A DNA stretch of 64,000 nucleotides from Dyadobacter chenwenxiniae (lineage in GTDB: Bacteria; Bacteroidota; Bacteroidia; Cytophagales; Spirosomataceae), in contig NZ_CP094997.1 in assembly GCF_022869785.1 (NCBI RefSeq), forward strand, positions 310,001 through 374,000. Direction: 5' to 3'. Of the stretch, positions 16,753 to 24,188 are shown in pieces. A model generated the notes under the pieces. That model did not search any database. It saw nothing but the letters and a program-made list of their open reading frames with translations, and was not told the origin of the DNA. Within the stretch, counting starts at the first letter, position 1, and every line of letters starts with the position of its first letter. Both the position numbers and the translations under genes were made by a program.

Positions 16753-16773
16753 CTAACTTTTTCAAGTAGTTAG
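16753..16773. promoter_or_regulatory. Inverted repeat between the MFS gene and the HxlR gene
   Basis: CTAACT and AGTTAG are 9 nt apart in the 84-nt divergent promoter region; another AACTAA follows at 16782. A plausible HxlR operator because of position; a TAnnTTTG-like TAACTTTT overlaps the left arm. Confidence 0.35.
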
Positions 16774-16789
16774 TAAAACAGAACTAAGT

Positions 16790-17200
16790 ATGGAAAACAG
16801 AACTAATGATGAGCATCAGCCGCTTACAAAAGCAAGAAATTTGAGCTTATCCCAAAATAATTTTCCAGTTACCAAAATGCTTAAAGTCATAGGTGGCAAA
16901 TGGAAAATTCTCCTCATTTCTGCCATTGCTGATGAGTGTCCGGCCCGCTTTGGTGAGCTGAAAAGAAAAATGGACGGCGTCTCGCAAGCAATGCTCACAA
17001 CCCAGCTGCGTGAACTGGAAAGGGATGGGATTATTTGCAGGAAGGCCTATGCAGAGTCGCCCCCAAGGGTGGAATACAAACTGACAGAACTAGGAAAGAC
17101 GCTGATTGATGTAATTGGGGTGATGAGTGATTGGTGGCAACTGTATTTGCAAAACCAGGAAAGCCGGATCTTTCCGGAACTCGAATTTGCCGACCTCTAA
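16790..17200 (+). CDS. HxlR family winged-helix transcriptional regulator
   Basis: 136 residues with the HxlR fold: VTKMLKVIGGKWKILLISAI, then RFGELKRKMDGVSQAMLTTQLRELERDGII and the wing VEYKLTELGKTL. Members are dimeric regulators of nearby divergent genes, often responding to reactive electrophiles or oxidants. No conserved N-terminal Cys (as in HypR or YodB) is seen; there is a Cys in DECPARFG instead. It is divergent from the MFS exporter, which is its probable target. Confidence 0.93.
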   Translation: MENRTNDEHQPLTKARNLSLSQNNFPVTKMLKVIGGKWKILLISAIADECPARFGELKRKMDGVSQAMLTTQLRELERDGIICRKAYAESPPRVEYKLTELGKTLIDVIGVMSDWWQLYLQNQESRIFPELEFADL

Positions 17201-17204
17201 TGGA

Positions 17205-19370
17205 TTAATCTCCCAGCAATTTGCGCACATACCGGGCGGCCTTGGTCAATGATCCTAATTTGTCAGACAATGTGCCGATCAACGCACCGTCGGCTTGCTC
17301 GATGTCGCTCATGTTAATGCCCGATTCGAGTTGCTTGGGATAAATCAGCAGTAGGCTCTGTTCCTGGAAGTAATTAGAGAGGTAGCCAGGCAGTTTTTCA
17401 AGCTGGGACAGATAAGATGCCGAGCCCTTTCTTGCAGAAACGATCACAAAAAAGTCATCTATTTTCAGTTCACGGGCGAAGATAAGAAAGTCGTCCCAGG
17501 CACTAAAGACGCTGAATTCCACTTCCACATGGGTTGTTTTCCGTGCGATAATGCCTTTGATTGCCTTGATTGTCCTTGCCGAGGCGTAAAAATGGATAGG
17601 CATAGCATTCAGTTTGGCCAATGTGATCAGTTTGCCGAGCCAATGCAGAAAACCCGGGTCATTACTGCCTGCGGGTGGGACGGCAACGACAATTCTGGTA
17701 AGTGTATTAAAGGGTTGCGCGGGTTTATAAATGTAAATTGTTTCAAAAACACGCTTAACAATACTCTCAATCTTTGGTCCCAGGAATGTCTTGTGATCCG
17801 TCTTTTGGTGCAGGCCGATCACCACATCAGTAATGTTCTGTTCTTTAATGGTGTAAGTGATTCCGTTGCCGATATTGGCATCATAGCGTGTAAGGGGCAC
17901 GAGAATGTTTTCCGAGGAGCTGGCGTGATCCACAGCCTTATTCAGTATCTTTTTGCCATGGGAAGCCGAATCATGCTTCTGGTCCTGATCGGTGACAATG
18001 TGCAAACCGTAAAGCGGAATCGTGCTGTGTTTTGCCTTTAACATTATCCCGAAATCCACCAGGTCAGAAATCATATCGGGGTAGGACAGGGACACCAGTA
18101 TTTTCTCATCGCTGGCCGTGGCGGCTTCCTCGGGGTTTTCTTCTTCCTGCAGCAATGCCAGCTTTTTAGAAGCCCGCTCCACAACAAACGAACTAACCGC
18201 GCAGCTGACCAGGATCAGAACGATGGTGCCATTCAAAACATCTTCGTCCAAAAGCCTGATGGGCTCCCCAAGCGCAGTTTCGCCCACGATAATGTTGTAG
18301 CCAACTAAAATAATGGCCAGCGTGGCAGCGGCATGGGACGAGCTTAGTCCGAAAATCATTAACCCCTCGTTGGAAGACAGCCGGAATACTTTCTGTGTGA
18401 TCCAGGCGGCCAGATATTTGCTGGCCAATGCAACAACAAGAATTACGCCGGCCACCCTTAATGCGCCCCATCCGTGAGCTAACACACTGATGTTGACCAG
18501 CATACCCACGCTGATCAGGAAAAAGGGAATGAATAGTGCATTGCCCACAAAGTCAATGCGGTTCATTAAAGGGGAGGAATGCGGAACAAATTTATTTAAA
18601 ACCAACCCGGAAAAGAATGCCCCGATTATGGCCTCGACGCCTGCGATCTCGGCCAAAAAGGAAGCGAGAAAAACCATGGCCAGCACAAATATGTACTGCG
18701 AAATGCTGTCGTCGAAACGCTTGAAAAACCAGCGGCAGATCAGGGGGAAAACTAGCAATACGACCGCAACAAAAACAATGAACGAAAAGCCCAGTCTGAA
18801 CCAGAATGCAGGCGAAACATCGCCTTTGGACATGCCTGCCACACCAGCCAGAATCAGAAGCGCAAGAATATCGGTGATCATTGTGCCGCCCACTGTCATA
18901 TTAATAGCCCGGTTTCGGGTGACGCCGTATTTGCTGGCAATGGGGTAGGAAACCAATGTATGGGTAGAAAACATGCTGGCTAGCAGCAGCGAGGACAAAA
19001 ACCCGTAGCCCAGCACATAATAGCTGGCCAGTGTGCCGCTTATAAGAGGTAAAAGAAAGGTAGTTAACCCAAATACAATGATCTTGTTGCGATTTTTTCT
19101 AAACTCTGCCAGGTCAATTTCCAAGCCGGCCAGAAACATAATGTAGAGCAAACCAACCGTTCCGAACAGCACAATGCTGCTGTCACGGCTAAGCAGATTC
19201 AGCCCATAAGGCCCCACGATCATTCCCGAAATAATCAATCCTATAATGTGCGGAACTTTGATCCGGTTGAAAATGATGGGTGCGAAAAGGATAATAAAAA
19301 GCACCACCGAAAAAATGATAACGGGGTTTTTGAGGGGTAATGAGAGATCTAGTAACAGCAACGAAGTCAT
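17205..19370 (-). CDS. Cation:proton antiporter (CPA2/Kef type) with C-terminal UspA-like region
   Basis: Starting at 19370 gives MTSLLLLDLSLPLKNPVIIF and 721 residues; the extra 33 residues from 19469 are Arg-rich and lie inside the upstream lipoprotein gene, so they are rejected. The first 400 residues hold 12-13 membrane segments of a Na+/H+ exchanger fold, with VPHIIGLIISGMIVGPYGLNLL and later EAIIGAFFSGLVLNKFVP. Residues about 430-720 are soluble and resemble universal-stress-type domains (ILVSLSYPDMISDLVDFGIML, then RIVVAVPPAGSNDPGF). This layout is common in Cytophagales. Its ion selectivity is unknown. It sits 16 nt behind a lipoprotein gene. Confidence 0.92.
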   Translation of the reverse strand: MTSLLLLDLSLPLKNPVIIFSVVLFIILFAPIIFNRIKVPHIIGLIISGMIVGPYGLNLLSRDSSIVLFGTVGLLYIMFLAGLEIDLAEFRKNRNKIIVFGLTTFLLPLISGTLASYYVLGYGFLSSLLLASMFSTHTLVSYPIASKYGVTRNRAINMTVGGTMITDILALLILAGVAGMSKGDVSPAFWFRLGFSFIVFVAVVLLVFPLICRWFFKRFDDSISQYIFVLAMVFLASFLAEIAGVEAIIGAFFSGLVLNKFVPHSSPLMNRIDFVGNALFIPFFLISVGMLVNISVLAHGWGALRVAGVILVVALASKYLAAWITQKVFRLSSNEGLMIFGLSSSHAAATLAIILVGYNIIVGETALGEPIRLLDEDVLNGTIVLILVSCAVSSFVVERASKKLALLQEEENPEEAATASDEKILVSLSYPDMISDLVDFGIMLKAKHSTIPLYGLHIVTDQDQKHDSASHGKKILNKAVDHASSSENILVPLTRYDANIGNGITYTIKEQNITDVVIGLHQKTDHKTFLGPKIESIVKRVFETIYIYKPAQPFNTLTRIVVAVPPAGSNDPGFLHWLGKLITLAKLNAMPIHFYASARTIKAIKGIIARKTTHVEVEFSVFSAWDDFLIFARELKIDDFFVIVSARKGSASYLSQLEKLPGYLSNYFQEQSLLLIYPKQLESGINMSDIEQADGALIGTLSDKLGSLTKAARYVRKLLGD

Positions 19371-19386
19371 ACGCACAAGTTTAGCA

Positions 19387-19944
19387 TTATTTCTGCCGTT
19401 CGGCAGAAAGGGTGTAGCGGATTTTGCAGTCGGTGCGCTCCACCTCCCGCGTCCCCTCCATTTTGCCATCTTTCAGTTCCAGCATAATACGCATCACTGA
19501 TTCGGACCCGGGCTGTCCGTTTGATGCTTCGAGCCGGGTTTGGGTAAAAGAACCGTTGTAGATCCTGGACAGTTCGTTTCCCGTGAAAGTATTTACAACA
19601 ATGCCCTTGTTCTGATAGGCAACTTCCCAGGTTTCTGTTTTCGAGTCTCCGATCGCCGACCCGCTACAATTGGTCTCCGTACAGCGCATTTTAACAATCC
19701 ATTTTCCTGTAACGGGTTGGGCTTGCAGTGAGTCGGTTATGGCAGTTGAATCTTGCAGCTGCTTTTTCTTTTTCTCCTGCAATTCCTTTTCAAGCAGCGT
19801 CAGACGCTGTTCCCATTGCATTAATGTCTGTTCTTTTTCAGCAATCTGCTGCTCCCTTTTGGTCAGCTGCGCTTCCTTTTCCTTATATCCGCAACCCTGC
19901 AATGTCGCTGCCAGAATCATAAAAATCAATGTCCATCTCTTCAT
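19387..19944 (-). CDS. Coiled-coil lipoprotein
   Basis: 185 residues. The signal peptide MKRWTLIFMILAATLQGC ends in a lipobox Cys-18. Residues about 20-65 are a Glu/Lys/Gln-rich coiled coil (KEAQLTKREQQIAEKEQTLM and onward), and the C-terminal part (about 75-185) has a beta-rich pattern with four Cys. No assigned family is recognised. It stands 58 nt after ldhA and 16 nt before the Kef-type antiporter, so the three genes may be one transcript driven from the FNR-like promoter at 21033-21075. Confidence 0.75.
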   Translation of the reverse strand: MKRWTLIFMILAATLQGCGYKEKEAQLTKREQQIAEKEQTLMQWEQRLTLLEKELQEKKKKQLQDSTAITDSLQAQPVTGKWIVKMRCTETNCSGSAIGDSKTETWEVAYQNKGIVVNTFTGNELSRIYNGSFTQTRLEASNGQPGSESVMRIMLELKDGKMEGTREVERTDCKIRYTLSAERQK

Positions 19945-20002
19945 GCGTGTCCTTTTTTTAGAGCGGCTAAGGTGGTTAATTATATGCAGGATTTCAAACG
20001 CT

Positions 20003-21001
20003 TCAAACCAAAATCACCGATTTATTAGCTGGCTCCGCGCCTTTGGCCAGTGCATCAATGCTGGCCAGCGTAACCTGTGCTATTTCTGAAAGGGCCTCAT
20101 CGGTGAAAAAACCCTGGTGTGCAGTGACCAGGACATTGGGAAAGCTCATCAGGCGCTGGATGGTGTCATCTTCTATAATGTGCTCTGAAAGATCTTTGAA
20201 AAACAGCTTTTCTTCCTGCTCATACACGTCAATGCCAAAGTAGTCAACGTGTTTGTTTTTCAATGCATCAATCACATCTGGCGTGTTAATAAGCCCGCCG
20301 CGACTGGTGTTGATCAGCATTACGCCCTTTTTCATCTTTTGCAGCGTTTCAGCTCTGATCAAATGGTGCGTATGCTCGTTGAGCGGGCAGTGCAATGAGA
20401 TAATGTCTGAATTGCTCAATACCGTGTTAAGATCCTGATATTCAATTCCAAGTTCCTGCAAAGCAGCATTGATAGCAATGTCATAAGCAATGACCTTACA
20501 GCCGAAACCTTTCATAATCCTGCAAAATGCTGCGCCAATCTTACCAGTTCCGATCACACCGACCGTTTTACCATGTAAATTAAAACCCATCAGGCCGTTT
20601 AGCGAAAAGTTCTGCTCCCTTACGCGGTTGTAAGCTTTGTGCGTTTTCCGGTTTAGGGTCAACAGCATCGCCACGGTATGCTCGGCGACGGCCTGGGGCG
20701 AGTATTCGGGCACGCGGCAAACGCGTATGCCCTTTTCACGAGCCGCTTCCAGATCAACATTGTTGAAGCCGGCACACCTTAACGCAATGATTTTGACACC
20801 TTTTTCAGCCAGCACGGTTATAACTTCTGCATTCACCTTATCATTTACAAAAACGCAGACGACTGTTTGACCCTGGGCTGCTTCTGCAATGTGTGGGCCG
20901 AGATGCGTTTCCAGATATTCCAGCTCAAATCCGTAATGCTTGTTATGCAGGTCGAAAAATGTGCGGTCGTATGGCTTGGCTGAAAAGAATAAGATTTTCA
21001 T
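20003..21001 (-). CDS. ldhA: D-2-hydroxyacid dehydrogenase (D-lactate dehydrogenase)
   Basis: 332 residues matching the LdhA group of NAD-dependent D-2-hydroxyacid dehydrogenases. The start MKILFFSAKPYDRTFF is family-typical. Visible: IALRCAGFNNVDL (substrate side), GKTVGVIGTGKIG (Rossmann GxGxxG), NTSRGGLI (catalytic Arg), the EQEEKLFF segment, and catalytic His in TAHQGFFTDEA. It reduces pyruvate to D-lactate and re-oxidises NADH under oxygen limitation. The promoter carries an FNR-like palindrome (21064-21075) 33 bp from a -7 element, the same geometry as hemN, which fits an anaerobic or micro-aerobic role. Confidence 0.93.
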   Translation of the reverse strand: MKILFFSAKPYDRTFFDLHNKHYGFELEYLETHLGPHIAEAAQGQTVVCVFVNDKVNAEVITVLAEKGVKIIALRCAGFNNVDLEAAREKGIRVCRVPEYSPQAVAEHTVAMLLTLNRKTHKAYNRVREQNFSLNGLMGFNLHGKTVGVIGTGKIGAAFCRIMKGFGCKVIAYDIAINAALQELGIEYQDLNTVLSNSDIISLHCPLNEHTHHLIRAETLQKMKKGVMLINTSRGGLINTPDVIDALKNKHVDYFGIDVYEQEEKLFFKDLSEHIIEDDTIQRLMSFPNVLVTAHQGFFTDEALSEIAQVTLASIDALAKGAEPANKSVILV

Positions 21002-21032
21002 GCGTGCGGTGGTTAGTTAAAAGGAAATTCAG

Positions 21033-21040
21033 CAAAACTC
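21033..21040 (-). promoter_or_regulatory. -7 promoter element of ldhA
   Basis: Minus-strand GAGTTTTG matches 7 of 8 positions of TAnnTTTG. Its centre is exactly 33 bp from the FNR-like palindrome at 21064-21075, the same as at hemN. Confidence 0.6.
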
Positions 21041-21063
21041 CCCTGCAAGGAACGTCTTTCCAA

Positions 21064-21075
21064 TGACATTTATCA
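21064..21075. promoter_or_regulatory. FNR/CRP-like operator shared by ldhA and the divergent unknown gene
   Basis: TGACATTTATCA (minus strand TGATAAATGTCA) fits TGAYMAAWRTCA. It is 33 bp from the ldhA -7 element and 55 bp from a perfect TAGTTTTG on the plus strand at 21121-21128. One site could thus activate both directions. Confidence 0.75.
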
Positions 21076-21120
21076 GTTAAGCTGGCAATCGATGTCAATA
21101 TTTCTTTGCGAAGGCTGATC

Positions 21121-21128
21121 TAGTTTTG
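21121..21128 (+). promoter_or_regulatory. -7 promoter element of the 610-residue unknown gene
   Basis: TAGTTTTG is a perfect TAnnTTTG, centred exactly 55 bp from the FNR-like palindrome, as at ccoS and ccoI. It overlaps the first in-frame ATG (21126), which is why the start at 21156 is chosen for the gene. Confidence 0.7.
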
Positions 21129-21155
21129 GATCATTATTATTCAAATGCGCAAACC

Positions 21156-22988
21156 ATGCACCATACATTTCATATCCCGGTTTTAGGCCTTGGATATTCA
21201 ATTGATACACCTGTAAAAGTCTCCCATTTCGGTATTTCCTCGGTCATGTCAATTGTCGACGACGAGATGATCGAACGCATGAGAAAGCACCATTCCATAG
21301 CCAGCGGTGAAATTTTTGTTCCAATCAATAAAAACGAGGACGATTTTCGTGCCAGACGCATAACGGCTTATCTGAACCTGGTTAACCGCATTGCTGACAA
21401 GAATTTTGAAGATTTAAAAAATCAATCATTCGAAGACGGAGCTGATCTTAACTTGTATTTCCAGCTTTTGCCTGAGCATTCAACGCTTAAAAAGCAATAT
21501 CTGCAAATGATGACCATGGAAGCGTCAGATGAGAAGCAGCTTTTGCAGGCAACATTGAAATCGCAGCTTACCAAAGGCGCCATTGATGTCAACATTATGT
21601 CGAAGGTGGATAAACTCAATAAAGATGTTTACGGACAAAATTTGCCAGACGCGTTTTCGGATGCTTCGGCTGCATTGCGTGGATTTGCAAACAGCACATT
21701 ATCTTCGTCGCTGGTGCTTTCTGCGGGCATGAACCCGCGCCTTTACAATTATCTGGAAAACTTCGCCGATTTTTATCCAATTCAGAATGGTCATTCCAAA
21801 AAGCAGATCATCCTCAAAGTAAGTGACTTCCGTTCTGCATTCATTCAGGCTAAATATCTTGCTAAAAAAGGAATCTGGATTTCCGAATTCAGGATCGAAT
21901 CGGGCCTGAACTGCGGGGGTCATGCTTTTGCAACGGACGGATTTTTGCTCGGGCCGATTCTGGAAGAGTTCAAATTGAAAAAGCAGGAAATGCTAACAGA
22001 ACTGTTTGCCTTATATGAGGTTGCATTGAACGCCAAAAGCATTGATATTAAAGATATTCCCGCATTACGCATTACAGTTCAGGGCGGGATCGGGACTGCT
22101 CAGGAAGATGAATTTTTATTAAAACATTATGAGGTCGACGCAACCGGATGGGGGAGCCCGTTCCTGCTCGTGCCAGAGGTTACCAATGTGGATGATCAGA
22201 CATTAAGCGAACTTACCAAGGCTGAAAGCAGCGACTACTATGTGTCTAATTCATCTCCATTGGGTGTTTTATTCAATAATTTCAAAAGAAGCAGCGCCGA
22301 AAAGCAGCGTCTGGAAAGGATCGCAAAAGGAAGGCCTGGGAGTCCATGCAAGAAAAAATACCTGGTATCCAACACCGAATTCACCGCTGAACCGATCTGC
22401 ACGGCTTCCCGCCAATATCAAAACTTGAAAATAAAGCAGATCCAATCCCTGGGTTTATCCACAGCCGAACGCGAAGTGAAAATCAGTGCAGTCACCGAGA
22501 AACTCTGCCTCTGCGAAGGCCTGAGTACGGCAACATTAATCAAACATAAACTATTAACCCCAAGAGAAAATCACGCCGTATCCATCTGCCCTGGACCTAA
22601 CCTTGCCTGGTTTTCAAAAATTTACAAGCTCAGTGAAATGGTTGATCATATTTACGGAAGAGCTGATCTGCTGGCTGGCGTGAGCCGTCCTAACATGTTT
22701 ATCAACGAATTGGCTTTGTATGTTGCACATTACCAAACGGATGTGGGATTCAATGCAATGCGGATTGATGATAAGAAGCAAAAATATCTCGAAAAGTTCA
22801 GGACCCAGCTGTTAGCAGGAATCGATTATTATAAGGCATTAATTCCAGAATTTGTTCATGAAAGGCATTCATACAGAGAGGCAATGTTGTGCCAGTTGGA
22901 AGTATGTGAGCAACAATTGCAAGAAACAATGGACAATGACATTGTTTATCAACAATCCCGGAGGGATGAAATATTGGTAGAAAAATAA
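21156..22988 (+). CDS. Conserved-looking protein of unknown function, TIM-barrel flavoprotein-like
   Basis: From the ATG at 21156 the product is 610 residues (MHHTFHIPVLGLGYSIDTPV). An ATG at 21126 is possible but lies inside the -7 element. The N-terminal two thirds resembles FMN-dependent TIM barrels of the nitronate monooxygenase/PfaD type: LGYSIDTPVKVSHFGISSVM, then ALRITVQGGIGTAQEDEFLL near residues 300-320 and ATGWGSPFLLVPE after it. The C-terminal third is Cys-rich (CKKKY, PICTAS, LCLCEG, ICPGPN), which could bind a metal or Fe-S centre. I cannot name the reaction. It shares an FNR-like operator with divergent ldhA, so it is probably expressed when oxygen is low. Its last 11 residues are encoded by the first arm of a REP-like palindrome. 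Confidence 0.8.
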   Translation: MHHTFHIPVLGLGYSIDTPVKVSHFGISSVMSIVDDEMIERMRKHHSIASGEIFVPINKNEDDFRARRITAYLNLVNRIADKNFEDLKNQSFEDGADLNLYFQLLPEHSTLKKQYLQMMTMEASDEKQLLQATLKSQLTKGAIDVNIMSKVDKLNKDVYGQNLPDAFSDASAALRGFANSTLSSSLVLSAGMNPRLYNYLENFADFYPIQNGHSKKQIILKVSDFRSAFIQAKYLAKKGIWISEFRIESGLNCGGHAFATDGFLLGPILEEFKLKKQEMLTELFALYEVALNAKSIDIKDIPALRITVQGGIGTAQEDEFLLKHYEVDATGWGSPFLLVPEVTNVDDQTLSELTKAESSDYYVSNSSPLGVLFNNFKRSSAEKQRLERIAKGRPGSPCKKKYLVSNTEFTAEPICTASRQYQNLKIKQIQSLGLSTAEREVKISAVTEKLCLCEGLSTATLIKHKLLTPRENHAVSICPGPNLAWFSKIYKLSEMVDHIYGRADLLAGVSRPNMFINELALYVAHYQTDVGFNAMRIDDKKQKYLEKFRTQLLAGIDYYKALIPEFVHERHSYREAMLCQLEVCEQQLQETMDNDIVYQQSRRDEILVEK

Positions 22989-23103
22989 CGGTCAAAAAAT
23001 GAAAATCCCGGAGGGATGCGACATCGTGCACGTCGTCACATCCCTCCGGGATTTCCCGCGCCTGTTAATATCGATGCTACCAATGTTACATCCCTCCGGG
23101 ATT
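22954..23103. repeat. Nested REP-like palindrome pair (TCCCGGAGGGAT family)
   Basis: Four copies of the TCCCGGAGGGA core are arranged as an outer inverted pair (22954-22980 with 23077-23103, sharing also the CTACCAAT/ATTGGTAG extension) enclosing an inner inverted pair (23003-23018 with 23039-23054). This is the usual organisation of REP doublets mobilised by TnpA-REP (RAYT) transposases; the same core is, from memory, frequent in Cytophagales genomes. The left arm is inside the end of the preceding CDS and the right arm stops one base before the stop codon of the following gene. Confidence 0.85.
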
Positions 23104-23104
23104 C

Positions 23105-24169
23105 CTAATTCCGCATCCGTGCTAATTTCTCATATTCAAAAACAGTGATCAGGCTTCCTTTCATATCGATGAGGCGTTCTTCTTTGAAATCCGAAAGGGT
23201 GCGGATCACTGTTTCGGTTGCCGTGCCGACCATGGAAGCAATGTCTTCCCGTGTGATCGACATGGAAAATGGCTTGGCCTTATCTTCCTGATAGCGCTGC
23301 ACCAATGTTACCAGCGCCTGCGCCACGCGCTTTCTCACAGAATTATAGGCCAAATGCAGCAAACGCTCCTCGCGGTCTTTGATCTCATTGGAAAGCATCC
23401 GTATAAATTTTGAAGACACTTCACGGTTTCCCTGCAAGAGATTGAAAAAATCATCTTTGGGAATCATGGAAACTTCCGCTTCCTCCAATGCAATGGCGCT
23501 TTCCTGGTAAGCTTCGCCTTGCAAAAGGTCAATGTAGCCGAAAAAATCACCTTCTTTAAACAGGTCTGTTATATACTCCTTGCCGCTCCCGTTTGATTTA
23601 TAGGCTTTTACCTTTCCTTTCTGCAAGAAAAAAACGCAGGACGGAAAACTGCCTTCTGTATAAATGGTTTCTTTTTTGCGCAATGTTTTTACCTTCTTAT
23701 CTTCGGCGAGCTTGGCGATCAGGTCAAAGGATTTGGCTTCTTCAATGAACTGGTCCAGACCTTTTGCCGAGCGCTCGAACTGGCGTTTGAGCCTTTCGCT
23801 TTTTTTGAGACGCATTTCCACAATGTTGAGCAGTTCTACGTCGTCATAGGGCTTGGTCAGGTAATCGTCGGCGCCCATGGTCATGCCTCTGCGGTAATCT
23901 TCTTTTTCAGCTTTGGCAGTCAGGAAAATGAAGGGAATGTTGGCTGTGTGCTCATCTTTGCTGAGCAGGTGCAACACGCCGTAACCATCCAGCTCGGGCA
24001 TCATAATATCACAGATGATCAGGTCGGGGTTGAATTCATTGGTCAGGTGCACGCCTTCTTTACCGTTTTGGGCGGTGATCACCTTATAATTGGCCAATTC
24101 AAGGATTTCAGCCGTATTTTCCCGCATTTCGGGGTTATCCTCGATCAATAGTATTTTTTTAGCTTCCAC
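23105..24169 (-). CDS. Response regulator fused to a Crp/Fnr-type transcription factor
   Basis: 354 residues in three parts: a receiver domain (residues 1-120; acidic pocket IEDN, acceptor Asp-54 in IICDIMMPELDG, Lys in LTKPYDD), a helical linker (about 125-150), a cyclic-nucleotide-type barrel (about 155-270) and a Crp helix-turn-helix (about 285-345; ITREDIASMVGTATETVIRTLSDFK, the FNR-like recognition helix). No N-terminal Cys cluster for a 4Fe-4S centre is present, so oxygen is not sensed by an Fe-S cluster here; input should be phosphorylation by the PAS kinase encoded 19 nt upstream. It stands at the end of the hemN-kinase-regulator series behind an FNR-like operator, and is a candidate to bind that operator. 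Confidence 0.93.
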   Translation of the reverse strand: MEAKKILLIEDNPEMRENTAEILELANYKVITAQNGKEGVHLTNEFNPDLIICDIMMPELDGYGVLHLLSKDEHTANIPFIFLTAKAEKEDYRRGMTMGADDYLTKPYDDVELLNIVEMRLKKSERLKRQFERSAKGLDQFIEEAKSFDLIAKLAEDKKVKTLRKKETIYTEGSFPSCVFFLQKGKVKAYKSNGSGKEYITDLFKEGDFFGYIDLLQGEAYQESAIALEEAEVSMIPKDDFFNLLQGNREVSSKFIRMLSNEIKDREERLLHLAYNSVRKRVAQALVTLVQRYQEDKAKPFSMSITREDIASMVGTATETVIRTLSDFKEERLIDMKGSLITVFEYEKLARMRN

Positions 24170-24188
24170 AATTGGTGTTGAGTTGGGA

